This document shows positions 11,501 to 18,316 of a stretch of 64,000 nucleotides of DNA, in pieces (within the stretch, counting starts at the first letter, position 1; each line of letters opens with the position of its first letter). The notes below the pieces were generated by a model. That model was not told the DNA's origin, did no database searches, and worked only from the letters and a program-made list of their open reading frames with translations. This DNA is from Variovorax sp. V213 (GTDB taxonomy: Bacteria > Pseudomonadota > Gammaproteobacteria > Burkholderiales > Burkholderiaceae_C): NCBI RefSeq assembly GCF_041154455.1, contig NZ_AP028664.1:3845001-3909000 (forward strand), written 5' to 3'. The translations under genes and the position numbers were made by a program.

Positions 11501-12763
11501 GAGCCACACGGTGCCGTAGTTGCGCACGTTGACGCTGAAACTCACGGTGGCGGTGCCGTCGAGCTGGCCGTCGGTGCCGCGGTTCAGGCGCGGCGTCGAG
11601 GCCGCCTTGGCCACGCCGATGCGGCCCTGGCTTGAGGTGATGACCACCGTGTTCGACGGCGACACCGCGGGCGCGGCACCGTCGTTGTAGTAGCCCTGCG
11701 CGGTGTTGCGGATGTCGCCGCTCTGGTCGGCCTTGACCTGCACCGCGAACCGCATGGCGATCGACGCGTTGCGCGACAGCGCGGTCGGCACGCCGATGGC
11801 CACTTCGACGGCCGAGGCGTCTTCGGCGGTGCGGTAGCTGAAGTCCGGATCGCCCGGCAGGCGGAACAGGCGCACCGCGCCGGCCGCCGTGCTTTGCAGG
11901 CTGCCCGCGATGTAGCGCGTGCCAGCGGGCACGAGGTCGCGCACCAGCAGCAGGCTGGTGGGCGTGCCGTTCACCAGCACCGGCGTTCCGGCGGGTGCGG
12001 CGGTGTTGCCGGGGCGTGCGTCGCGCGCGCCGATGTTGGTGCCCGTCACGGTGAAGTCGATGCGCGTGGCGCCCGGAACCACGAAGCCAGGATAGCTCGC
12101 GGACTTGGTGAGGGCCAGCACCGCCGCATCGCCCACGGTCACGGTGTCGCGGTTGACGGCACTGAGGTGCTGCAGCGCGGTGGTGGCGGTGAGCGCCACG
12201 CAGGCATTGCCGCTGGCCGTGGCAGGGACGGTGCCCTGCACCAGCAGCGCGGCGGTTTCGCCGGAGCGCAGCGCGATGGCGCCGCCTGTGCCGAGCGGCA
12301 GCACCGGGTCGGCCGCATCGACCACGCCGTTGTTGTTGGTGTCGCGCACCACGCGCAGGGCCGACAGGTCGAGCGCGCTGGCCGCGCAACCTGCGCCGTT
12401 GTTGACGAGCCCGATGGTGTAGCTCGACGGCACATTGCCGGTGTTGGCGAGCAGGTGGCTCAGCGTGACGACGGCGGACGGCGGACGGCTGACCGACTGG
12501 TCCTGCGTGAGCACCAGCGCCTCGACCGGCAACACGTTGGCGCTGACGCCGTTGGAGCTCGACGTCTCGGTCTGTGAAAGGCCGGCCGGCACATAGGTGG
12601 CGGTGGCGACGTTGCGGATCACGGTGCCGCCGGGCGGGGGCGCGGCGTGGGCGGCAGTTCCGGCGAGCATGCAGCCGAGGACCGCCATCGCCACGACGGC
12701 TGCGGCCATGCCACCTCGCCATCGCTGCGAGCGGGTGCTCAGATACGCCAGAAGAAATTGCAC
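5525..12763 (-). CDS. Giant DUF11 surface protein with C-terminal outer-membrane beta-barrel
   Basis: Protein of 2412 aa starting at GTG 12763, with GGAAGG 8 bp upstream. The signal peptide ends near residue 41 (AAHA-APPP), and the mature protein opens with GGTVIRNVATATY. Residues about 45-1030 are DUF11-type modules with asparagine/aspartate-rich turns such as DTNNNGVVDAAD. About 1031-1095 is an SdrD-B/carboxypeptidase-regulatory-like module (FGKVYMDCKRDG). About 1320-1515 is Ig/Big-1-like. From about 1515 to the C-terminus runs a long series of alternating amphipathic strands (such as RSYLLYGDF and QARYTQDIDKNWDFG) ending in Phe-rich strands (IRLRFKFDETGLGF), as expected of an outer-membrane barrel. 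I infer that the barrel anchors the repeat region in the outer membrane. It does not match the TonB-dependent plug pattern, and no Tat or LPXTG signal is present. Confidence 0.82.
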   Translation of the reverse strand: MQFLLAYLSTRSQRWRGGMAAAVVAMAVLGCMLAGTAAHAAPPPGGTVIRNVATATYVPAGLSQTETSSSNGVSANVLPVEALVLTQDQSVSRPPSAVVTLSHLLANTGNVPSSYTIGLVNNGAGCAASALDLSALRVVRDTNNNGVVDAADPVLPLGTGGAIALRSGETAALLVQGTVPATASGNACVALTATTALQHLSAVNRDTVTVGDAAVLALTKSASYPGFVVPGATRIDFTVTGTNIGARDARPGNTAAPAGTPVLVNGTPTSLLLVRDLVPAGTRYIAGSLQSTAAGAVRLFRLPGDPDFSYRTAEDASAVEVAIGVPTALSRNASIAMRFAVQVKADQSGDIRNTAQGYYNDGAAPAVSPSNTVVITSSQGRIGVAKAASTPRLNRGTDGQLDGTATVSFSVNVRNYGTVWLYGVQATDLLEGSGATQFGSFTSAAVPAANQYTIVPGTLAIAGNQGNGVGGTVAAADSAFNGTAAAQNLLAPGAVLPVGAQFTVRFDVRFNVGGRAGTLYNTARAQGALAAGGPPVAFDDSVNGSNPDADGDGNPNNDSSPTPVSTQLPALTLAKTASAPRRVSQGVYELDYRLRVSNTGVASAPNVRLIDNLNCTFDMDKPDGLVAAWELAGPPKARNGILHAAGGFTGRATCDREALASSDPFRLPTEAVLSVTDGSRALAPGQSEELSFTVRITQKPGIVGGRMALTNKAWAAAFDQNTVNVTPAMLVAASASSAQSLLADPQGTVYNAVTRQPVAGAVVTFTRQSCSSGPVTPITAQELYGGSSGIYTVNANGSVSMVTGADGGYQFFLQSPPVTGSCTYALGVVPPAASGYVTPSQLIPVTAGTFNSCGAIVPNAGPPQGADPTTYYFSVNAGFNASGAACDVVHNHIPLDPGNVLGLVLRKEGSKRQVEFGDFMDYALVVTNKTGFPVTGVRLADTLPPGFAYVANSARLNGSAAVNPAGGAGPQLVFDYPALALGVDQSATVRYRVRIGVGAPTNGDAVNRARASSGPMQSNLANWTVRVTGGVFSDDAFLFGKVYMDCKRDGRQEGDDEIGVPGVRLYMEDGTHVITDVEGKWSLYGLKPITHVLRVDQTTLPAGARLGALDNRNAGRPESRFVDLKKGEFHKANFIVANCDTPGVMAEVVARRAAIAAIPDTEAEAQVRMRLDPEGKTVPVGDARSLPASGQALVTGSTGSAGSTLANSAPLIAMPVAPANASSFVSGASGTLSGTLGASAAPAPTPAGSLFAALSGLPTNAQGASATGGGATGVGAFASRPINTNTAMLEPRQNAVAPLLPQAVPSPVELEALLPQIEDNALGFIDLKEGDTLPGQSVNVRVKGPAGLALRLTVNGKAIEERRVGKKTELAGKKLGAWEYIGVVLQPGANRLQLEGVDPFGNARGTTQQISVTAPDKLGAIRVDVPESAKADLRTPVIVKVRLTDAAGVPVTARTQLTLEADRGRWLDEDLNPAEPGTQVFMEGGVAEFRLLPPGEPGDARLRVTAGSFVKEVRLALLPEMRPMIGVGIVEGVLDLTRRGGVPLGAMPAGAAFEAELTGLADESKNRRAAARTAFFFKGTVKGEYLLTAAYDSNKTRDDRLFRDIRPDEFYPVYGDSSVKGFDAQSTQKLYVRIDKNRSYLLYGDFTTASSTEVRNLSQSNRALTGLKHVYDDGNVRATSFFSRTAQTQQVEEFRAVGTSGPYYLSATSGEFVDNSEQVEVVVRDRNQPNLVLQRTTVARFVDYTIEPLTRRILFTHAISSVDANLNPQSIRVTYEVDAGGPKFKVAGTDVQVKVGDNLQLGVVASTDENPENRRKLGALTAVARLGDNTTMAGEWVRTESDKNGKGSGGRVELRHQTEDLAVVALASKTSTGFDNPGASFSAGRTEASARAEYRLDAATAVRGEALFSQDALQSGSRRGFTASVQKKFGEQMTAEVGLRHGQSGAGMGTSSGFDYGQISTYSGNLGSGVGASNVTALGGAASANASANAEDLTTVRARLSAQVPGLPQANVFVEGEQDIRRSDRHVLAVGGNYAVTDKTRIYGRYELVSSLYSQDELGTTGSNNVGILGVESSYMEGGRVYSEYRLADSIDGRAAQAATGVRNTFKLNDQWRLTGGIEHTRQLGGLRNSGNTGTGYSGGLGQSTAITGGVEYIGERIKASGVLEGRRGDDANTRLFSAGFGYKIDRSWSLLARSVMSGSEGQGTNAGNEHHLARHQVGLAYRPVDTDTWNALMRYERRSERVVGTGSSTGALDGSSVFGAGSGNASLPGTTSADIVSAHLNYNPRPGTVINGRYAAKWSRADDGWLKSTYRAHLLQARYTQDIDKNWDFGIQAGLLHGKGGALQKTLGAEVGYQVMKDLWVSAGYNFVGLKDRDLTANEYTSKGAYIRLRFKFDETGLGFSSAGANANDKK

Positions 12764-12878
12764 GCCACGAACCTTCCGTCGGCCCGCGCGCGGCGCGAGC
12801 CGTCAAAACTCAAAGAACTTTTTTCCTCTGCCGCCTGCAGGACAGGCGCGATCGCGTGCTGGGTGAAAGCGGCAAGGG

Positions 12879-12913
12879 AAAAAAGCGAGGCATGCCGATG
12901 GGCAGCGCCTCGC
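12879..12913 (-). terminator. Rho-independent terminator of the 967-aa DUF11 gene
   Basis: Read on the minus strand, GCGAGGC pairs with GCCTCGC, an inner TGCC pairs with GGCA, and six T follow directly. It lies 48 bp past the stop of the 967-aa DUF11 gene, so that gene is probably transcribed separately from the barrel-protein gene. A second GC-rich inverted repeat (GCCGGCGG with CCGCCGGC) lies between the stop and this hairpin. Confidence 0.8.
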
Positions 12914-12960
12914 GAAAGCCGGCGGACCCGGAGGCCCGCCGGCGACTCAAACCCTTGTCG

Positions 12961-15864
12961 TCACTCGTTGATCTTCACGGCGAAGGTCAACGTGGCCGTG
13001 CCGCTCGGGGCCACGGAGTTGGTGGCACTGCCGCAGCTCACCGCGGTGGCGGTCTGTGCGTAGACGAGCGCCGTGCCGGTCACGCCGGTCGAGGTGCACT
13101 GCGTTGCCGCCGTGGGTTGCGTGGCGCTCAGCGAGGTGTACGCAGGCACCGCATCGTTGATCGCGATGTTGGTGACCGGCGCGGTGCCCTCATTGGTGGC
13201 GACGACCTTGTAGACGATGCACTGGCCGGGCTTCAGCGACAGCGGAGTTGCCGCGAATGCGCCGTCTGCCACGCCATCGCAGGTGACGTCGGCTGCCTGC
13301 GTCTTGAGGACGCGGATCTGGCCGGTGATCACGGTGCTGATGTCGGTGGCCGACGGTGCGCCGCAGCTGGACGGGCCGGTGAAGGTCGCGGTCACGGTCG
13401 TGGTGTCGGTTGCGCCGGCGCTGGCGCCGCCCGGTGCGAACACGCGCACCAGCAGCTTCTGCGATGCGCCCACGGCCAGCGGGCCGGCTTGCGGGCCGGT
13501 CACCAGCGTGTCGCCCGCGTCGATCTGGCCATCACCGTTGACGTCCAGGTAGATCGCGGTGGTCCAGCCGAGTGCGGCGTCGGCCGCCGGCACGGTGGCC
13601 GTCAGCGTGTACGCACCGCAGCTCTGGTTGCCGGTGTTGGTCAGCGTGTGCGGATACACCACGGTGCCGCCCGGTGCGAGCTGGCCGCTGTTGTTCGGCG
13701 TGAGCGTGGCGCTCAGCGTCTGTGCAGCGGTGACGGTCACGGCGTCGGTCTTCGTGTCGGACACGATCACACCGGTCGAAGCGACGGCGGTGGACTGCAC
13801 CTGGAAGTAGACCTTCTGTGCGGTGACGGGCGACTGCGTGGCAGGCGGCGTCACGCAGGCAGCGACCTGCCCTTGTGCGCCGGCATTGACGGCCACGCTG
13901 GTGATCGCTGCCGATGCGCAAGTGCCGCCCGAGGCCACGAACTTCACCGTCCAGCCGGTCGGCAGGGTGCCGGGGAAGCTGGTCGACTGGCTGGCCGCCA
14001 GGTTGTAGGTATTGTTGACCGAGTCGTTGTTCTTGACGAACAGCGCGAACACGGTGCCGGTGCCGGCGGCCGTCGAGTTGGTCGTGGTGGGCTGCGGGCT
14101 CGGGCCGGGGCCCAGGTCGCCGTCAGCCACCGAGCCGGTGCCCGTGCCTGCCGCGGTGTTGGTCAGGTCGACCAGCGAACCGACAACGATGGTCACCGTG
14201 TCGCGCGTGGCGTCGATCTTGGTCGTGTCGCCCGCAGAGCGACCCGTCACCGTGGCCGAGAACGGACCGGCGCCCACCGCCGTGGCGGATGGGACGTTGG
14301 CCTGCACCACGATGTTGACGCTGCCGCCAGCTGCGATCGGGCCGGTGTCGGGCACGCCGTCGCCGGTGGTGTCCAGCAGCGGCGTGACGCCATCGGCCGC
14401 GAACAGCACGAAGGTCGTGCCTGCAGGGAAGGTGCCTGCCGCGATCGTGAGGTTCACGGTGTCGGTGCCGGTGCCCGCGTTGAACACGGACTGCGCGAAC
14501 TTGACGCTGCCGCCGGCCACGACGGAAGGACGCGTGGTCAGGTCGGCTGCGGTGCCGTTGGGCGTGCCGGGCGTGGTGTCGACAGCGGTGGCAGCGGTCG
14601 ACGGGTTGGTACCCACCGCGATGCTGTAACTCGCCACGACCGTATAGGCCGACGGGTTGGTGCTCGAGCCGAGCGTGCCGATGGCCGCTGCAGTGGCCGT
14701 GGGCGAATCCGCGGGGTTGAACTGGCCCACGTTGGTGGTGGTGGACGTGCCGATCGCGGCGGTGCTGTTCACCAGCACCACGAAGCTCACGGTCTGCGTC
14801 ACGTTCTGGCCCAGCGAGGCGACCACGGTGTTCAGCGTGTTGCCGGTCACCTGGAAGTCGATGCCAGCCGGATCGCCGGCTGCGCCGTCGCCCAGTGCCG
14901 TGCCGGGGGCGCTGCTCCACACCGCGGAACCCGCGACGTAGGTCATGCCGCTGGGCAGCGTGTCGGACATCGCAAACTTGCCTGCGGCGCCGCCCGTGTT
15001 GTTGAAGGTGAGCGTGTAGACCGTGTATTGGCAGGTCGCGCTGGAAGCGAGGCCGGCCGACCAGGTCGTAGCGCAGCTTGCCGAAGTCGAGCGCGGACCG
15101 CCGTTGGTCGCGGTCGGCCAGGCGGCATTGCCCGGACCGGCCACGGACGGAACGCCGATCGACTTGCTGACGTTGAACGCCGCCGCCGTCGTCAGCTTGA
15201 TCTCGTCCTTGTCGGCCGCCGAGGTGTTCGGTGCCGTGTACAGCGCCGGGGTGCCCGGGGTGGCGGTGATGGTCGCCGTGTCGAAAGCGCCGGTGGCGCT
15301 GCTGGCCGTGCCGGGGATCGTGTAGGCCACGACGAAGCGGAACACGCCGTTGTTGCCGGCCACGCTCTGCGCGGGCACGCTGCAAACGCCCGCGGCTGCA
15401 GCCGTGCACAGCGGGGTGGTGCCGTCGGGCACGCCGTCGCCGTTGGCGTCGGGATAGACCTCGACCTTGGAGAACTTGTCGGTGTCGGCGTCGACCGTCA
15501 GCGTGAAGGTGTCGGTGCCGTTGCCGGTGTTGGTCAGCGTGTGCGGTGCGTAGACGATGGAGCCCGCCGCGCCGATCTTGGTGTTGACGACGGTCGTCGT
15601 GACCTGGTTGACCGAGTCGAGCGTGAACGACCCAACCTGCTGAACCGTGGTCTGGACCAGGTTGGACGTGGCCAGCTGGGTAGTGCCGGCAGCGTCGGAG
15701 TAAGTGGCTGAAGCCTGGTTACCGATGACGGTATTGGCTGGTGGTGCAGCGGCCAGTGCGGTCGAACTTCCGAACAGGAAGCCCAGCGTCAAGGCTGCGG
15801 CGCCGGCCCACGACGCAGACGGCCTGAAGCCGATGCTGCGCCGGGTTGGCAGGGTGGAAATCAC
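12961..15864 (-). CDS. Secreted DUF11 repeat protein, 967 aa
   Basis: Starts at GTG 15864, backed by AGGAG 7 bp upstream. The signal peptide ends near ALA-AAPP (about residue 38). The mature N-terminus (NTVIGNQASATY) resembles that of the barrel protein. The rest is a chain of DUF11-like Ig-fold modules. Three acidic turns follow the calcium-binding D-x-N/T-G-D-G-x-x-D pattern: DANGDGVPD near 140, DTTGDGVPD near 498 and DVNGDGQID near 775. The last module has several Cys and ends LTFAVKINE, like the end of the 1765-aa protein (VLFSVKVD). There is no barrel or membrane anchor, so it is either released or held by a partner. The gene is bracketed by its own terminator and by that of the preceding small gene. 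Function unknown; a surface or adhesive role is inferred. Confidence 0.82.
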   Translation of the reverse strand: MISTLPTRRSIGFRPSASWAGAAALTLGFLFGSSTALAAAPPANTVIGNQASATYSDAAGTTQLATSNLVQTTVQQVGSFTLDSVNQVTTTVVNTKIGAAGSIVYAPHTLTNTGNGTDTFTLTVDADTDKFSKVEVYPDANGDGVPDGTTPLCTAAAAGVCSVPAQSVAGNNGVFRFVVAYTIPGTASSATGAFDTATITATPGTPALYTAPNTSAADKDEIKLTTAAAFNVSKSIGVPSVAGPGNAAWPTATNGGPRSTSASCATTWSAGLASSATCQYTVYTLTFNNTGGAAGKFAMSDTLPSGMTYVAGSAVWSSAPGTALGDGAAGDPAGIDFQVTGNTLNTVVASLGQNVTQTVSFVVLVNSTAAIGTSTTTNVGQFNPADSPTATAAAIGTLGSSTNPSAYTVVASYSIAVGTNPSTAATAVDTTPGTPNGTAADLTTRPSVVAGGSVKFAQSVFNAGTGTDTVNLTIAAGTFPAGTTFVLFAADGVTPLLDTTGDGVPDTGPIAAGGSVNIVVQANVPSATAVGAGPFSATVTGRSAGDTTKIDATRDTVTIVVGSLVDLTNTAAGTGTGSVADGDLGPGPSPQPTTTNSTAAGTGTVFALFVKNNDSVNNTYNLAASQSTSFPGTLPTGWTVKFVASGGTCASAAITSVAVNAGAQGQVAACVTPPATQSPVTAQKVYFQVQSTAVASTGVIVSDTKTDAVTVTAAQTLSATLTPNNSGQLAPGGTVVYPHTLTNTGNQSCGAYTLTATVPAADAALGWTTAIYLDVNGDGQIDAGDTLVTGPQAGPLAVGASQKLLVRVFAPGGASAGATDTTTVTATFTGPSSCGAPSATDISTVITGQIRVLKTQAADVTCDGVADGAFAATPLSLKPGQCIVYKVVATNEGTAPVTNIAINDAVPAYTSLSATQPTAATQCTSTGVTGTALVYAQTATAVSCGSATNSVAPSGTATLTFAVKINE

Positions 15865-15902
15865 GTGGTTTCTCCTCGGTTGTCAAAAAAGGTCAGGAAC
15901 AG

Positions 15903-15949
15903 AAAAAAACCGGCAGCCGTGATTCGTTGCTCGAAAACGCGGCGGCCGG
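15903..15949 (-). terminator. Probable terminator after the small DUF11 gene
   Basis: On the minus strand a 9-bp stem with one mismatch (CCGGCCGCC with GGCTGCCGG) encloses a 22-nt loop and is followed by seven T. It lies about 50 bp past the stop of the 197-aa gene and just before the AGGAG/GTG start of the 967-aa gene, so it separates the two transcripts. The loop is long, which lowers confidence. Confidence 0.55.
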
Positions 15950-16001
15950 GTTGCACTCGAAAGAAATCGGATGGCACGGGTGGACGGGGCGAAGCGCCGG
16001 A

Positions 16002-16595
16002 TCAGCGCGCAGCGCCGGACGCGGCCTGCACCGCCACAGCGGGCGGCGGCACGACCACCTCGACCTTGGCGCGCGCGCTCACGGCGGTGCTGCCGTTGGC
16101 GGGCAGCTGGCCCAGCGTCCAGCGCAGCGACCGGTAGTCGGCATAGGGCACCGGCTCCGTCTTGTTGCCAGCGGCTTTGCGCATCAGCGGCTCGGGGCCG
16201 AACACGGCCTCCTTGGTCGCCGCCTGCACCAGGCCCGCGCCCGGCTTGGCGCTGCGCGGCTGGTATTCCAGGCCTTCGGGAATCGGAAGATCCGCCACCA
16301 GGCCGGTGACCGGCTTGCCGGTGTTGTTGGTGTAGGTGGCCCTGTACTCGACGATGTCGCCGGGCTTGACCGAGCTGGCGTCCACCAGCTGTTCCTTGCC
16401 CTGCGCGTCCTTCACTACCTTGGACTGGGTGAGGACGACGGCAACGGCCTTCTTCTGGGCGGCCTCGGCGGCGGCGGGTGCGGACTGGGCCGCGGCAGCG
16501 CCGGCGAAACCGGTCAGCCCGGCCAGCAGGAACGCGCTGGCGCCCAGGCCGGAAAGGCGGCAATTCAGGATTTGAGTCAGTTTTTTAATAAACAT
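16002..16595 (-). CDS. Small secreted single-module DUF11-like protein
   Basis: Protein of 197 aa starting at ATG 16595, with GGAG 5 bp upstream; an upstream in-frame ATG (16619) lacks such a site. The signal peptide is long (charged MFIKKLTQ, then a hydrophobic AFLLAGLTGFAGAAAAQ). The mature part carries one DUF11-like module: VKPGDIVEYRATYTNNTGKP, followed by VADLPIPEGLEYQP. The C-terminus is Ala/Val/Pro-rich. It has no barrel and no cysteine after the signal region. It is the first gene of the four-gene DUF11 cluster and has its own terminator. Because it is one copy of the repeat found many times in its neighbours, a role as a capping, seeding or chaperone-like subunit is possible but speculative. 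Confidence 0.8.
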   Translation of the reverse strand: MFIKKLTQILNCRLSGLGASAFLLAGLTGFAGAAAAQSAPAAAEAAQKKAVAVVLTQSKVVKDAQGKEQLVDASSVKPGDIVEYRATYTNNTGKPVTGLVADLPIPEGLEYQPRSAKPGAGLVQAATKEAVFGPEPLMRKAAGNKTEPVPYADYRSLRWTLGQLPANGSTAVSARAKVEVVVPPPAVAVQAASGAAR

Positions 16596-17053
16596 GGTTG
16601 CTCCAGATTCAAGACACACAGGAGTTCACCCCGGCTCATGCCGACATGAAATAAGCGGCTCGGGCCGCGGGGAGGAATTGCCGGCATTGCAAGCGCCGGC
16701 ATTTGGATGAGCGATCAGCGCCTTTTCGATTTGCATCGCTGAGGCACTGCCCGCTGGACTGCTGCGATTTCTCTGTCGCGGTCAGTCGGATCAACTATTA
16801 ACAATTATCTGTTTTTGGTTACGAAGTGTAGACCAAAACTGATACTTTGGTATCAATCGAAACCGACAACTGTCCATTCGAAACAACAGTTCCGTTTTCG
16901 ACAACCGGAGGCCGCGGGATCATGCTTTTCCCTTCGGCAACACATGCGAGCGGACACGAAGCCCTCACACGGCGTTCGATGGAACGCAAAAGAAAAATGG
17001 GAAAAACGCCCATTTTTTGGCTCGGCGGTTGCGAGCCGATCGTCCTTGCCGTA
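16596..17053. promoter_or_regulatory. AT-rich intergenic region upstream of the DUF11 cluster
   Basis: This 458-bp stretch has no credible gene and is clearly more AT-rich than its surroundings, especially 16790-17020. It should hold the promoter for the 197-aa DUF11 gene. Visible inverted repeats are TGCCGGC/GCCGGCA (16679-16701), GATAC/GTATC around TTTG (16841-16854) and AACTGT/ACAGTT (16868-16891). A GATAAT-like -10 element is present on the minus strand near 16816, but no convincing -35 element at standard spacing was found. The terminator at 16993 ends the preceding LysR gene. Confidence 0.5.
16993..17017 (-). terminator. Bidirectional-looking terminator after the LysR gene
   Basis: AAAAATGGG and CCCATTTTT form a 9-bp stem around a 7-nt loop, with T-rich sequence on the exit side on either strand. 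It lies 37 bp past the stop of the LysR gene, so read-through into the DUF11 genes should be limited. A second small hairpin (GGCTCG/CGAGCC, 17019-17037) lies between stop and terminator. Confidence 0.7.
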
Positions 17054-17947
17054 TCAAGAAAACTTGAAAATATTCAAGACGTAATCGACAAAAACCTTGA
17101 TCTTTGGAGAGTTGCGGCGCGACGGCAAATAGACAAGATTGATTTCCTGCGGCTTCAATTTGATCGCCGGCAGCACGGGAACCAGAAGTCCGCTGTCGAT
17201 GTGCGATTGGGCGATCGCCAGAGGGACCAGCCCGATACCTTTGGCGGCTATTGTCAATTTCACGATCAATTCCAGATCGTCCGATCGGAATACGCTGCCC
17301 GCACGCACCCGGTGGATCTTGCCCGCGGTCGAAAGACTGATTTCCTTTTTGCGTCCCTCGCCCTCGGTGACCAGGAAGGCATGCGACGCCAAATCGGGCA
17401 CGCCCTCGAGGGCGGGGTGCGCTGCAAGGTAATCGGGGGCGGCGCACAGCACCATCGGTTCGTTCTTCAGATGGCGCGCCACCATCTCGTCGCAGCCTTC
17501 CCGTCCGCGCCGGATGGCCACATCGGCTTCGTCGCGAAACAGGTCGGCCCTGTCATTGCCCGTTTCGACCACGACTTCGAGCTGCGGATGGGCGGCCATG
17601 AAATCGGGCAGATGCGCCCCAAGCAGCTCCCTGCCGTAGTAGTGAGGGACCGCCACGCGCAGCCGCCCGCCCACCGTACCGCTACCGGAGGACAGGTTCA
17701 GCATGACGTCATCGAGGATCGTCAGCACATGCTGGGCCGCGACCAGAAACTCCCGGCCCTCCTCCGTGAGCGCGAAACGCGTGGAGCCGCGATGCAGCAG
17801 CATGTGTCCGACCGTCGCTTCCAGCCGCTGGAGCTGGCGCGACGCGGACGCCTTGGGCACGTTCAGCACATCGGCTGCCGGAGTCAGTCCTCCGAGCTGG
17901 GCGGCTTTGGTGAAAAGCCGGACATCCGACAAAGAAAAATCCTTCAT
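17054..17947 (-). CDS. LysR-family transcriptional regulator
   Basis: Protein of 297 aa with a typical LysR layout: winged HTH at about 1-62 (LSDVRLFTKAAQLGGLTPAA, then KASASRQLQRLEATVG) and a substrate-binding domain after about residue 88 (GGRLRVAVP onward). Start ATG 17947 is chosen because GGAAG lies 5 bp upstream and the domain begins immediately; the longer frame to 18103 adds residues with no known domain. It faces the DUF11 cluster across an AT-rich spacer and is divergent from the FadR-type regulator gene. It may control either side; nothing in the sequence decides which. The effector is unknown. Confidence 0.9.
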   Translation of the reverse strand: MKDFSLSDVRLFTKAAQLGGLTPAADVLNVPKASASRQLQRLEATVGHMLLHRGSTRFALTEEGREFLVAAQHVLTILDDVMLNLSSGSGTVGGRLRVAVPHYYGRELLGAHLPDFMAAHPQLEVVVETGNDRADLFRDEADVAIRRGREGCDEMVARHLKNEPMVLCAAPDYLAAHPALEGVPDLASHAFLVTEGEGRKKEISLSTAGKIHRVRAGSVFRSDDLELIVKLTIAAKGIGLVPLAIAQSHIDSGLLVPVLPAIKLKPQEINLVYLPSRRNSPKIKVFVDYVLNIFKFS

Positions 17948-18316
17948 TTCGACTTCCGGGAACCCTGTTTGTTTTCTTAATGAACGCTCGCATCGGCGTT
18001 TTGGGCGGCCGCGCCGCTGCGCAAATGAAGCCCTCACGCAATAAGCGCAGCGGCCTTTAGTATCATTTTCGAACGATAAATCAACATTTGTTAACCTTTG
18101 CAAACAAGGCTTTGCCGATCCGGGAATAGTTCACTGTTTGGCGGCAATTGTGTAAATCGCACTTGCACAAGCCTCGGTGTCTGCGGCTGAAAAGCGACCG
18201 CACCAGCTGGACCTCCCATCCCTGCGCCCGGGCCCAAGCCCCTGCCACCGACTGCGACAATCCATCTGCGCGAAAATTCATCAAATGATTCAATGAATTA
18301 GGCCTTTCTTATTCAT
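17948..18316. promoter_or_regulatory. Divergent regulatory region between the LysR and GntR genes
   Basis: A 369-bp stretch without a credible gene, separating two divergently transcribed regulators. The part at about 18055-18120 is AT-rich and includes a TATC/GATA pair around a TTCGAA core (near 18060-18080), a plausible LysR-type site. The other end carries an inverted repeat next to the GntR start, listed separately. The middle is GC-rich and featureless. Confidence 0.45.
18275..18299. promoter_or_regulatory. Candidate operator upstream of the FadR-type regulator
   Basis: AATTCAT and ATGAATT form a 7-bp inverted repeat separated by 11 bp, ending 17 bp before the regulator's ATG. Location and symmetry suit autoregulation by the GntR protein, but the sequence is not the classic FadR T-G-G-N-N-N-N-N-A-C-C-A site. 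Inferred only. Confidence 0.35.

Noticed and set aside
8358..12806. A second long minus-strand frame inside the barrel-protein gene
   Set aside because: Translation is Arg/Gln/His-rich without any domain, and the overlapping frame has a signal peptide, modules and a barrel.
12574..15711. Long plus-strand frame opposite the 967-aa DUF11 gene
   Set aside because: Same type of antisense shadow; no ribosome site, biased composition.
16847..17980. Plus-strand frame across the LysR gene
   Set aside because: Antisense to a clear LysR regulator and rich in Gln/His/Arg; no domain.
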